A DNA stretch of 64,000 nt from Lunatimonas salinarum. GTDB taxonomy: Bacteria; Bacteroidota; Bacteroidia; Cytophagales; Cyclobacteriaceae. Location of the stretch: NCBI RefSeq assembly GCF_017811155.1, contig NZ_JACVCV010000005.1:124001-188000 (forward strand), given 5' to 3'. Positions 24,552-35,552 of the stretch are shown here, one piece after another. A program made the position numbers and the translations under genes. The stretch's first letter is position 1. Each line of letters opens with the position of its first letter. Under the pieces are notes generated by a model. That model saw only the letters and a list, made by a program, of their open reading frames with translations. It had not been told where the DNA came from and did no database searches.

Positions 24552-26291
24552 ATGAACATCCATACTTACATATACTCCGTTTTCCTTTCCTGTATATTTC
24601 TTTTCAGTCTATCCGTAAGCGAGTCTGTAGCCCAGCGTATTTCTAAAAAACAGCGAAAAGCGCAGGAGAAAGAAATACTGGCTTCCAGGCTTTTTGTAGA
24701 GGGGCAAAAATACATGATGCTAGAGGATTTTGACCGGGCCTATTTTTACTTTGACAAGGCGCGTTCCTATAACCCAGATGAAGCAGCCGTTTATTTCAAG
24801 ATGGCTGAAATCCTGACAAGGGCAAATCAGCTGGAAAAAGCCTTGGATCTCGCCAATCAGGCGGTAGAAATGGATGGTTCCAACAAGTATTACAAACTCA
24901 TGATCGCCGAGATCTACAGTAAACAAAAAAAACCGAAGGAAGCAGCCGAGGTACTCCGTTCGCTGATGGGTGATGATTCCGAAAATCAACACTACATCTT
25001 GGAACTGGCCTCTCTATACCTTGCATCTCAGGAATTTGACAAGGCACTCGAAGCATTGGATCAGGCCGAAGAATACTATGGGGTGGTAGAACAATTGACG
25101 GCACAAAAACAACGGATTTACCTTAGAAAAAACGACCTTGCCAGTGCGGTAGAAGAAGGAAAGAAGCTGATAGAGGCCCATCCCGGCAATGCCTCCTATG
25201 TGTTGGCGCTGGTAGAGGTCCTTTTTAACAATAACCGCGTGGAACAGGCAATGAACGAGGTAAGGCTATCCTTGGCAAATTATCCCGATCAGCCCGAGTT
25301 GTTTATGGCAATGTATACGCTACACAAGGAAAAAAAAGAGCTGTCTCCTGCCAATGACTACCTAAGGAGAGCCTTTTCACATCCTGACTTGGATGTAGAC
25401 ATGAAGGTTAGGGTGTTTTCGGAAATCATGCAAGAGCTCAAGACAGAGGCTAGGAACAACCTGCTGAGCGAGCTTGCTGATTTTTTAAAGGAACTACACC
25501 CCAAGCAGCCCCAAGTCAACGGTGCATTAGGCGATTACGAACAACTCAGGGGCAACAAAAAAGAAGCGCTGAATTATTATCGGTCGTCCCTTGCAGCATC
25601 TTCCGAAAATGAAGCCGTTTTTCAAGCTGCCATTAACCTGATGTTTGAGCAACAGGTAGATTTCGGCGAGATCGAATCCGTGACGGCTATCGCTGTGGAA
25701 GAATTTCCGAAACGTCCCGATTTTTGGTTTTTTGACGGAACTGCTAAATTGGCCTTAAAGAAGTACCATGAGGCGAAGGCATCGCTCGAAAAATCCTTAG
25801 AACTCAATCAACCAACCAACCGACAATTGGAAATGATGGCTTTGGGACAATTGGGAGACGTGTATCATGCATTGGAACAAAAAGAAAAGGCCTTTGAGGC
25901 CTATGAAAAAGTTTTGGAAATAAACCCCAACAATGAGCATATATTAAACAATTATGCCTACTTTCTGTCCTTAGAAAAAAAAGACCTCGAAAAAGCAAAA
26001 AAAATGTCCGAGAAACTCGTTACACGTTTTCCCAAAAACGCCACCTACCTAGACACTCACGCATGGGTCTTGTTCCAGCTTGGTCTATACGAGGACGCCC
26101 GAAAATACATGGAACGGGCGTTGGAGAATCAAAGCGAACCCAGCGGGGTGATGTACGAGCATTTTGGAGATATTTTGTACAAGTTGGGTGAAACAAGCGA
26201 AGCGTTAGCCTATTGGCAAAAAGCTGCGGGATTGGATGAGACTTCCAAATTTTTATCGGAAAAAATCAAGCATAAACGATATTATGAATAG
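24552..26291 (+). CDS. Exported tetratricopeptide-repeat protein
   Basis: A 579-residue protein with an N-terminal signal peptide (about 1-28, ending SESVAQR) and at least ten TPR units from about residue 45 to the end. Clear copies are AYFYFDKARSYNPDEAAVYF, KAFEAYEKVLEINPNNEHIL and EALAYWQKAAGLDE. TPR arrays bind other proteins, so it is likely a scaffold in the periplasm or at the outer membrane. It precedes a DUF4292 lipoprotein (overlapping by 8 bases) and an EnvC-like protein. This gene order is common in Bacteroidota. The 166 bases upstream show no strong promoter or other feature. Confidence 0.88.
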   Translation: MNIHTYIYSVFLSCIFLFSLSVSESVAQRISKKQRKAQEKEILASRLFVEGQKYMMLEDFDRAYFYFDKARSYNPDEAAVYFKMAEILTRANQLEKALDLANQAVEMDGSNKYYKLMIAEIYSKQKKPKEAAEVLRSLMGDDSENQHYILELASLYLASQEFDKALEALDQAEEYYGVVEQLTAQKQRIYLRKNDLASAVEEGKKLIEAHPGNASYVLALVEVLFNNNRVEQAMNEVRLSLANYPDQPELFMAMYTLHKEKKELSPANDYLRRAFSHPDLDVDMKVRVFSEIMQELKTEARNNLLSELADFLKELHPKQPQVNGALGDYEQLRGNKKEALNYYRSSLAASSENEAVFQAAINLMFEQQVDFGEIESVTAIAVEEFPKRPDFWFFDGTAKLALKKYHEAKASLEKSLELNQPTNRQLEMMALGQLGDVYHALEQKEKAFEAYEKVLEINPNNEHILNNYAYFLSLEKKDLEKAKKMSEKLVTRFPKNATYLDTHAWVLFQLGLYEDARKYMERALENQSEPSGVMYEHFGDILYKLGETSEALAYWQKAAGLDETSKFLSEKIKHKRYYE

Positions 26292-27027
26292 GCTGCTGTT
26301 ACTTCTTGTCGTCGCCACTTCCATACAGCTGGTTGGATGTGCTAAAAAGCCCCTTCTTTATACCTCTGACACGATAATGGAGGATTTTGAACCTCAATAT
26401 TTGGATTTTGAGTTTCTCTCTGCCAAAGGTAAGGTCATGATTGAAGATCAGTCCGGCAGGATCACCAAGGGTACCTTAAACATACGGGCCCAAAAAGATT
26501 CGGTAGTTTGGTTTAGCCTCTCTCCCGGATTGGGGATCGAAGCCGCAAGGGGCATCATGACTACCGATTTTATCAAAATCAGAGACCGGATAAACGGTAA
26601 CACAATCGACATGGATTATGCGACATTTGAGACCCGCTATGGGGTGGCCCTTACCCTTCAACTAATCCAAAACTTACTCTTTGCCAATATTCCACATGAA
26701 TATTCGTTTAGAGACAGACTGGTTCGTGTAGGGCAAGTGTTTGAACTTACACAGGAGCGGGACAATCTGGTGTATCGCGCCACCATCAGTGCCAGACATG
26801 GCAAAGTGACAGACCTTCAAAGTGGCACCAAAAGGAAAGATGGTGGAAGCCTTTCCGCCAACTACCTGGACTTCAAAGACGTAGAATCCCAGCCATTTCC
26901 GTACAAGGCGATTGTCAACATGGTACTAAGTCTACCGGATAAACCTAGGTCTAAAATGTCCATGAACGCAGAAATTGTAAAAGTTGACCTAACGAATGCG
27001 CCTTTATCCTTCCCCTATAATTATTGA
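26284..27027 (+). CDS. DUF4292 lipoprotein
   Basis: From ATG 26284 the protein has 247 residues. A short basic start and hydrophobic stretch end in the lipobox LVGC, then the mature part follows the DUF4292 pattern (FEFLSAKGKVMIED, then VWFSLSPGLGIEAARGIMTTDFIKI). The family resembles LolB/LolA-like lipid-carrying beta folds, so a role in outer-membrane lipoprotein or lipid handling is possible but unproven. The longer frame from 26236 is rejected because it would hide the lipobox behind 16 extra residues. It overlaps the TPR gene by 8 bases and the EnvC-like gene by 32, showing tight coupling. Confidence 0.85.
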   Translation: MNRLLLLLVVATSIQLVGCAKKPLLYTSDTIMEDFEPQYLDFEFLSAKGKVMIEDQSGRITKGTLNIRAQKDSVVWFSLSPGLGIEAARGIMTTDFIKIRDRINGNTIDMDYATFETRYGVALTLQLIQNLLFANIPHEYSFRDRLVRVGQVFELTQERDNLVYRATISARHGKVTDLQSGTKRKDGGSLSANYLDFKDVESQPFPYKAIVNMVLSLPDKPRSKMSMNAEIVKVDLTNAPLSFPYNY

Positions 27028-28282
27028 TAAGCATCCGTTTTTCCTTCGGCAGGCTATTTTTGGACTGCTGCTTATCGGCATTACTGTGCTGCAGTCTCCG
27101 GCGCAATCGCAATTAAAGCGTTCCCGGGCACAGCTAGAAAAAGAGAAAGCCGATATCCAAAAAAGACTAAGAGAATACGACACCATTCTGAAGCAAACGA
27201 CCGCCCAAAAAAGTAACACCTTGGGCGAACTAAAAGCCGTGAACCAAAAGCTCGATGCCCGAATCAAATACATCGGCACATTGAATAGGGAAGTACTGCT
27301 GATCAATCGGGAGATAAATGCAACCGAGAAATCGATCAACGCCTTAGAGAGAGACTTGGAAAACCTAAAGGAAGAATATGCTGGAATGATCTATACTTCC
27401 TACAAGCTTAACAAGGGAGTAAACGTCTTAGTTTTCATATTTAGTTCTTCAACCTTTAAGCAGCTATACCTGCGGATGAGGTACCTGAAGCAATATGCAG
27501 ATGAGCGCAAAAAACAAGTTGCGCAAATGGAAAAAGTAACCGAAGAACTCAATCAAGAACAGGCGGTTCTTCAAGGAAAGCGGTTGGAGAAAGAGCGACT
27601 ACTAACCCAAGAGCGAAATGAAAAGGAACAATTGGACCGCCTGAAAACAGAACAGCAAGGATTGGTAAGCAATCTGACCAAAAAAGAACTGGAACTGAAA
27701 AATGACATCGCTGCGGCCAAGAAACAGCAGGAAAACCTAAACCGATTGATAAAAAGCGTCATCGAAGAGGAAATTCGACTTGCGGAAGCGGAATCCAAAA
27801 AAGCAGGAAGCAGAACGACTACAAGATCTGCTAGCAAGGTGCCTCTCACTCCCGAGGGGGCAGCCATCTCCACGTCCTTTGCCGGTAACCGGGGAAAAAT
27901 ACCTTGGCCGGTAGAGAGTGGCTTCATTTCAAAACGATATGGCACCTACCCCCACCCTACCCTAAAAGGCATAACAGAAACCAACGACGGGGTCGACATC
28001 CAAACCAATCGAGACGAGCCTGTGCGGTCGGTATTTGACGGTGTGGTTACGAAAATCACCACAGTGCCTGGAATGGGCGGAACCGTAATCATCCGACACG
28101 GTGATTTTTATACCATGTATAGCCGTTTAAAAACCGTTTCTGTAAAATCAGGTCAGCAAGTAAAAACAAAAAACATAATTGGGACTGTAAACACCGACAA
28201 AAACGGCGTATCGGAGCTCCACTTTCAAACATGGAAAGGATTACAAGTAATGGACCCGAGTATTTGGCTCTCTAAAAAATAA
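26996..28282 (+). CDS. EnvC-like murein hydrolase activator (degenerate M23 domain)
   Basis: A 428-residue exported protein. A signal peptide (about 18-37) is followed by a long coiled coil (about 40-265, rich in Glu, Lys, Gln and Leu) and a C-terminal LytM/M23 domain (about 300-428). The zinc-binding residues of active M23 enzymes are not intact: the first His is replaced in TNDGVDIQ and the H-x-H motif is reduced to LHFQ. As in E. coli EnvC, it is therefore probably not a peptidase but activates cell-wall amidases at the division site. It follows the DUF4292 gene with overlapping coding sequence. No terminator is seen after it. Confidence 0.88.
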   Translation: MRLYPSPIIIDKHPFFLRQAIFGLLLIGITVLQSPAQSQLKRSRAQLEKEKADIQKRLREYDTILKQTTAQKSNTLGELKAVNQKLDARIKYIGTLNREVLLINREINATEKSINALERDLENLKEEYAGMIYTSYKLNKGVNVLVFIFSSSTFKQLYLRMRYLKQYADERKKQVAQMEKVTEELNQEQAVLQGKRLEKERLLTQERNEKEQLDRLKTEQQGLVSNLTKKELELKNDIAAAKKQQENLNRLIKSVIEEEIRLAEAESKKAGSRTTTRSASKVPLTPEGAAISTSFAGNRGKIPWPVESGFISKRYGTYPHPTLKGITETNDGVDIQTNRDEPVRSVFDGVVTKITTVPGMGGTVIIRHGDFYTMYSRLKTVSVKSGQQVKTKNIIGTVNTDKNGVSELHFQTWKGLQVMDPSIWLSKK

Positions 28283-28332
28283 TCCGTATATTCAGTTCAC
28301 ATTCAAAAAAACCAATAAGAAGAAGGCAAACC

Positions 28333-28363
28333 TTTGTGTTAGAAAAACTCAGTGATATATTTG
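28333..28363 (+). promoter_or_regulatory. Consensus promoter upstream of tatA
   Basis: TTTG (28333-28336), exactly 19 bases, then TATATTTG (28356-28363), a perfect match to the Bacteroidota consensus. Transcription should begin near 28370, 24 bases before the tatA ATG. It probably drives tatA-gatA and perhaps the lytic transglycosylase gene. Confidence 0.85.
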
Positions 28364-28393
28364 TAATTAATTCAAAACCAAAATAAGGAACAC

Positions 28394-28597
28394 ATGAATA
28401 CATTGGCATTTATTCAAAATATAGGAGGAGGTTCACTGGTGATTATCGTATTGGTCATCATACTTCTCTTTGGCGCCAAGAGAATCCCCGAGCTGGCAAG
28501 AGGATTGGGACGTGGAATCAGAGAATTCAAAGATGCCACCAAGGAAATTCAGGAGGATCTTGAAGAAGGTCTAAAAGACAAAAAAACCAAGGAATAA
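28394..28597 (+). CDS. tatA: Twin-arginine translocase subunit TatA/E
   Basis: A 67-residue protein with one N-terminal membrane helix (about 13-28), the hinge FGAKRIPELARGLG (26-39) and a charged amphipathic helix and tail. TatA multimers form the pore for folded proteins with twin-arginine signals. No tatB or tatC is present in the window; tatC is expected elsewhere. It starts 30 bases after a consensus promoter and is 11 bases from gatA. Confidence 0.95.
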   Translation: MNTLAFIQNIGGGSLVIIVLVIILLFGAKRIPELARGLGRGIREFKDATKEIQEDLEEGLKDKKTKE

Positions 28598-28608
28598 AAG
28601 AGAGACCA

Positions 28609-30048
28609 TTGGAAAAATTCCGTTCATTTGACGAAATAAACAGATCGCTGGAAAAAAGAGAAACCGATTGTAAGGCGATCGTCAATTATTACCTCGAAAA
28701 CATTCAAACGAAGGCGCACCTAAACGCCTTCGTTGAAGTTTATAAGGATTCCGCTTTGGCGAATGCCGACCTGGTTGATCAAAAAATTGCAGCTGGCAAG
28801 GCAGGCAAGCTTGCCGGCATGGTGATAGGAATCAAGGATGTACTGTGCTATAAAGATCACGAATCCAACGCGTCCAGTAAAATCCTGCAGGGATACCAAA
28901 GCCAGTATACCGCATCCGCGGTACAGCGTCTGCTAGATGAGGATGCCATCATTATCGGGCGCCTGAACTGCGATGAATTTGGTATGGGATCCTCCAATGA
29001 AAATTCCGTACATGGAAGGACTTTAAATGCCCTGGACGAATCCCGCGTACCCGGAGGGTCTTCGGGAGGTTCGGCCGTAGCAGTCCAAGCGAATCTGTGT
29101 ACGGCCTCGTTGGGAACCGATACGGGAGGCTCAGTACGTCAGCCGGCAGCATTTACCGGAGTGGTGGGTATAAAGCCCACTTATTCCCGAGTTTCGCGGT
29201 TTGGGCTGATCGCTTATGCATCCTCTTTCGATACCATCGGGATATTTTCCACAAACGTAAAGGACAATGCGTTGATCATGGAAGTGATGGCAGGTCCGGA
29301 CGAGTACGATAGTACCGCCTCGAGAAAACCGGTCCCGCATTACAGCGAGTTGCTGCATTTCGAAAAACGGGCAAAAGTGGCCTACCTTAAGGAAACCATT
29401 TTTACTGATGCCTTGCAGAATGAAATCCAACAAGCGACGCTCAGCACCATCGATCTATTGAAAAAAGAAGGCCATCAAGTGGATGAGGTAAACTTTCCCT
29501 TGCTAGAATACGTCCTGCCTACCTATTATATCCTCACTACAGCAGAAGCGAGTTCTAACCTTTCTAGGTTCGATGGCGTGAAATATGGATACCGATCCCC
29601 CAATGCGCATAACCTGGAGAGCATGTACAAAAAATCGCGTTCAGAAGGCTTTGGTAACGAAGTAAAACGCCGGATTATGCTAGGAACCTTTGTGTTAAGT
29701 GCAAGCTATTACGATGCCTACTTTACCAAGGCCCAACGTGTAAGGCGTTTAATCAAGGAATTTACCGAAAACCTGCTGGATAAGTACGATTATATCATCA
29801 TGCCAACCACGCCCAGTACGGCATTTAAATTTGGAGAACATTCCAATGACCCCGTGGCCATGTACCTCGAGGACTTGTTTACCGTGCAGGCTTCCGTATC
29901 AGGAGTACCTGCGATTTCAATTCCCAATGGAAAAGACAACCAAGGACTGCCTATTGGATTACAAATTATGGCCAACTCATTTAAAGAAGCCGATCTCTAT
30001 GCTTTTGCAGATTACCTAATGAAAATGAACCCTTTAACCGATCATTAA
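28609..30048 (+). CDS. gatA: Asp-tRNA(Asn)/Glu-tRNA(Gln) amidotransferase subunit A
   Basis: This 479-residue amidase releases ammonia from glutamine for transamidation of mischarged tRNA, working with GatB and GatC (not in the window). The amidase signature PGGSSGGSA and DTGGSVRQPA hold the catalytic triad Lys76, Ser151 and Ser175. The start is TTG at 28609: the first in-frame ATG is 70 codons later, after conserved sequence and only a few codons before catalytic Lys76. AAAAGAGAG precedes the TTG as a plausible ribosome binding region. Both the spacing to tatA (11 bases) and to the next gene (2 bases) indicate an operon. Confidence 0.95.
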   Translation: MEKFRSFDEINRSLEKRETDCKAIVNYYLENIQTKAHLNAFVEVYKDSALANADLVDQKIAAGKAGKLAGMVIGIKDVLCYKDHESNASSKILQGYQSQYTASAVQRLLDEDAIIIGRLNCDEFGMGSSNENSVHGRTLNALDESRVPGGSSGGSAVAVQANLCTASLGTDTGGSVRQPAAFTGVVGIKPTYSRVSRFGLIAYASSFDTIGIFSTNVKDNALIMEVMAGPDEYDSTASRKPVPHYSELLHFEKRAKVAYLKETIFTDALQNEIQQATLSTIDLLKKEGHQVDEVNFPLLEYVLPTYYILTTAEASSNLSRFDGVKYGYRSPNAHNLESMYKKSRSEGFGNEVKRRIMLGTFVLSASYYDAYFTKAQRVRRLIKEFTENLLDKYDYIIMPTTPSTAFKFGEHSNDPVAMYLEDLFTVQASVSGVPAISIPNGKDNQGLPIGLQIMANSFKEADLYAFADYLMKMNPLTDH

Positions 30049-30050
30049 AG

Positions 30051-31466
30051 ATGAATACCAAGCCCTTCCTTATACGTCTTTTTCTAGGTATAACCGTAGG
30101 CGTAATTACGTGTGGTTCCTTAACCGCACAAGGAGGTCATTCAGCTTTATCCGAACGTGTAGGCGCAAACACAGTTTCTATGGTCGAACCCCAATATCAG
30201 TTCGACTACATCCCCGATTTTACGTATTCAGAGATCGAGCAAAGGATTTCGGTGATGGAAACGGATATGCCTTTCGAACTTAATGAGACGATTTTTTCAT
30301 TTATCAATTATTTCACCGTCAGAAACAGGGAGTATACCCGTATGGTGCTCGCCAGAAAGGACCACTATTTTCCCTTATTCGAGGAAAAATTGCGGCAAAA
30401 GGACATGCCTGAGGATATCAAATTCCTGGCTGTAATTGAATCCGGACTCAACCCCAAAGCCCGTTCCAGAGTCGGTGCAATGGGACTTTGGCAGTTTATG
30501 CCAGGTACGGGTAGGGAATACCAACTTTACGTAAACCAATACATCGATGACCGACAAGATCCAATAAAATCCACCGAGGCAGCCTTAAAATACCTCAAGA
30601 ACCTTCACCGAAGGTATGGTGACTGGGAACTCGCCATGGCTGCATATAATTGTGGACCAGGCAATGTCAATAAAGCCATCAGACGCTCGGGAGGCAAACG
30701 TACCTTTTGGGAGATTTATAGATTCCTCCCCAGAGAGACAAGAAGCTATATCCCCCAATTTCAGGCAATCATGTATGTGATGAGACACAGTGAGCATCAT
30801 AACCTCTACCTTGAAGATCCCACGTTTCCAATGGAATTCGAACAAATTGCCTGGGATGGTCATTTGGATCTTGCACATTTTTCTAAACACACAGCTATTT
30901 GTGTGGAAGATTTGGAATTTTTAACCCCCTCCTTAGTAGCTTCCCGAATTCCCAAATTAGCACGAGAGATCTCTCTGCGAATACCTAAGTCGCATGTAGA
31001 CTACCTCGTAGCCAACCAAGATTGGATCAAAGATTCGCTAAACGTACAAGCCACCCAGTTTGTAGCCGAAACGGCAGCGGCAACTCCCCCACAAACTTCG
31101 GCAGGGCACACGGTGACTTACCGGGTGAAATCAGGCGACGTATTGGGTGCCATCGCACAGCAATATAATGTCTCCATTTCCAACCTTAAAAACTGGAATG
31201 GACTGAATGGAAATATGATTCGCGTAGGGCAGGTCCTCCATATCCATCAGCCCAATAGTACGCTAAACCAACGGGCTATAGCCAGTAGTGCCAAGCCGCT
31301 ACAGGTGGACAGCGAAAACGGAAGTAAAGTATACACCGTTCAGCCGGGAGATTCTCTGTGGCTTATCTCCTCCCGGCTGGAGGGGGTTACCATTGAGCAA
31401 CTCAAAAAACTCAACAACCTGAATTCAAACCAAATCAAACCTGGACAAAAGCTCATTATCGGTTGA
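30051..31466 (+). CDS. LysM-containing lytic murein transglycosylase (MltD-like)
   Basis: A 471-residue exported cell-wall enzyme. The signal peptide covers about 1-27. The SLT domain (about 110-240) has the family 1 motif AVIESGLNPKARS with catalytic Glu130, then GLWQFMPGTG and AAYNCGPGNV. Two LysM modules (about 358-402 and 428-471, YRVKSGDVLGAIAQQYNV and YTVQPGDSLWLISSRL) bind glycan strands. It cleaves peptidoglycan non-hydrolytically. Domain order fits MltD, but without a lipobox the name is not certain. It follows gatA by 2 bases. Confidence 0.93.
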   Translation: MNTKPFLIRLFLGITVGVITCGSLTAQGGHSALSERVGANTVSMVEPQYQFDYIPDFTYSEIEQRISVMETDMPFELNETIFSFINYFTVRNREYTRMVLARKDHYFPLFEEKLRQKDMPEDIKFLAVIESGLNPKARSRVGAMGLWQFMPGTGREYQLYVNQYIDDRQDPIKSTEAALKYLKNLHRRYGDWELAMAAYNCGPGNVNKAIRRSGGKRTFWEIYRFLPRETRSYIPQFQAIMYVMRHSEHHNLYLEDPTFPMEFEQIAWDGHLDLAHFSKHTAICVEDLEFLTPSLVASRIPKLAREISLRIPKSHVDYLVANQDWIKDSLNVQATQFVAETAAATPPQTSAGHTVTYRVKSGDVLGAIAQQYNVSISNLKNWNGLNGNMIRVGQVLHIHQPNSTLNQRAIASSAKPLQVDSENGSKVYTVQPGDSLWLISSRLEGVTIEQLKKLNNLNSNQIKPGQKLIIG

Positions 31467-31492
31467 CAATATAACTAATTTTTTAATTTTAT

Positions 31493-31523
31493 TTTTTTAT
31501 GCTTTCCAATTTTCCTAACTTGT
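31493..31523 (+). promoter_or_regulatory. Possible promoter of the DUF4837 gene
   Basis: TTTT, 19 bases, then TAACTTGT upstream of the ATG at 31547. Both boxes differ from the consensus, so this is tentative. The surrounding sequence is T-rich. Confidence 0.33.
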
Positions 31524-31546
31524 AAGCAAGGAACAAAACCATCGTT

Positions 31547-32656
31547 ATGAACTACTCAAAAATCTTTGCGCTAGCTTCTTTGCTTTCTCTTTCGCTAATC
31601 TTGTTCACGGCCTGCGAAAACAGTGGTGGCACCGGGGGTTCCGGAAATTCATCCCTACCCAAAGCAAGAGGAGCCTTTGGTGAAATCATTTTAGTCATCG
31701 ATTCTACCAAGTATTCAGGGCCCGTAGGCGAATTGCTTGCAGACATATTTGAAGAAGATATCCGGGGGATTATCCGGGAAGAATCGCTTTTTAACATTAA
31801 AAAAGTGGATCCTCGTAGTTTGACACGCATTTTGAAAATGGCGACAAACATGGTTTATGTCACTACTTTTGACGATACCAGGCCTGGCAGCAGGGTCATC
31901 AACAGTCAATTTACCGAAGATTCAAAAGAGATGGCCTTGGAAGATCCTTCCCTATTTATGCTTCGGTCAAAGGATGAATTTGCGGTTGGTCAGGAAGTAG
32001 TCTATTTATTTGGAAACAACGAAGAAGAACTTATCGCAAACCTCAAGGAGAATAAATCCAAACTTCAAAATCTATTCATAACCAAGGAAAGGGAACGGCT
32101 GGCAAAAGCGCTTTTCAATCGAAAAAGCAGTATCGCTACCGTGCTGGCAGAGGAAAAATTCGGTATCCAGTTAAATTTGCCGGCCTCTTATCAACTCGTC
32201 AAAGACGAAGAACAATTTCTTTGGTTTCGTCAACCCACTCCTCGTACAGACAAGCCGGATATTAGTCTGTTCTTTTACATGACGGATTATACCGACGAGA
32301 GCGAGGTATTTCCCGAAAACATCATCGCCCTACGAGACAGGATTTTAAAGCCCAGAATATTTGCCGACCCATCCAATAAGGAATCCTTTTTGGTAACCGA
32401 AACCATCGAACCTCCGGTCTTTTCGACCTCGACCATTGACGGGGCCTACGCCGTTGAGATGCGCGGTGCATGGAAAAGCAACAACTTCTCTATGGGCGGA
32501 TCTTTCCTGTCATATACCGTGGTAGATGCCGAGAGAGGGAAGATTTTCTACATAGAAGGATTTGTATATTACCCTAATGAGGCCCATCGCTCTCCACTCC
32601 GTGAAATTGAGACTATCCTATTGGCTACAGAAATGAAGGCGGCCTCATCCAATTAA
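31547..32656 (+). CDS. DUF4837 family lipoprotein
   Basis: A 369-residue protein with a signal sequence and lipobox (LILFTAC, lipidated Cys23), then a Gly/Ser-rich spacer. The N-terminal part ARGAFGEIILVIDSTKYSG and the following GPVGELLADIF match DUF4837. A repeat of the same fold seems to start around residue 195 (ATVLAEEKFGIQLNLPASY). The family is confined to Bacteroidota as far as I know and has no known function. It lies 21 bases before the malic enzyme gene, but that link need not be functional. Confidence 0.85.
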   Translation: MNYSKIFALASLLSLSLILFTACENSGGTGGSGNSSLPKARGAFGEIILVIDSTKYSGPVGELLADIFEEDIRGIIREESLFNIKKVDPRSLTRILKMATNMVYVTTFDDTRPGSRVINSQFTEDSKEMALEDPSLFMLRSKDEFAVGQEVVYLFGNNEEELIANLKENKSKLQNLFITKERERLAKALFNRKSSIATVLAEEKFGIQLNLPASYQLVKDEEQFLWFRQPTPRTDKPDISLFFYMTDYTDESEVFPENIIALRDRILKPRIFADPSNKESFLVTETIEPPVFSTSTIDGAYAVEMRGAWKSNNFSMGGSFLSYTVVDAERGKIFYIEGFVYYPNEAHRSPLREIETILLATEMKAASSN

Positions 32657-32677
32657 TCATCAAAAGCCCATTTATTA

Positions 32678-34942
<2,265 letters not shown>

Positions 34943-34943
34943 A

Positions 34944-35543
34944 ATGATCGCATATTTAAAAGGAAAACTTTCATATAAAGACCCCACCTATGTCATCATA
35001 GATATCGGTGGAATAGGGTACCATGTCAAAATTTCGCTGAGCACCTACTCTGCTATCAAAGATGAGGAACATATCTTGCTGCACACGTTCCTTCACGTAA
35101 AAGAAGATGCCCATACTTTGTATGGCTTCAGGCAGGAATCGGAAAAAAAGCTATTTCTGGATCTCATTTCGATCTCTGGTGTTGGCCCAAACACTGCCGT
35201 GATGGTGCTTTCTTCTCTGAATGTGGAGGAACTAGGGCAGGCTATCTTACAGGGAGACCATACCACCATCCAACGGGTAAAGGGGATAGGGGCAAAGACT
35301 GCCCAGCGAATCGTACTGGAATTAAAAGACAAACTTAAAAGGGACGGGATAGCTGAGTCCGCGCTGCCCGAACAGGGCTTTATGGCTCAAAGCAATAAAC
35401 TTAAATCAGAGGCGTTACAAGCCTTGATGAAACTTGGTTTTCCACGGGCAACGGCAGAAAAAAATATCGCTTCTGTCCTGAAAAAAAATGGTCTTGAAAT
35501 TTCATTAGAAGATTTAATTAAGGCATCTTTAAAGTCGTCCTAA
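34944..35543 (+). CDS. ruvA: Holliday junction helicase subunit RuvA
   Basis: A 199-residue protein that binds four-way DNA junctions and loads the RuvB motor. The OB-fold covers about 1-62, two helix-hairpin-helix motifs lie at LISISGVGPNTAVMVLSSL (about 71-89) and IQRVKGIGAKTAQRIVLEL (about 106-124), and domain III is about 150-199. Length and motifs are normal. It follows maeB by one base and precedes sprA by 9 bases; this order is conserved in related genomes. Confidence 0.97.
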   Translation: MIAYLKGKLSYKDPTYVIIDIGGIGYHVKISLSTYSAIKDEEHILLHTFLHVKEDAHTLYGFRQESEKKLFLDLISISGVGPNTAVMVLSSLNVEELGQAILQGDHTTIQRVKGIGAKTAQRIVLELKDKLKRDGIAESALPEQGFMAQSNKLKSEALQALMKLGFPRATAEKNIASVLKKNGLEISLEDLIKASLKSS

Positions 35544-35552
35544 CAGCTCCTT

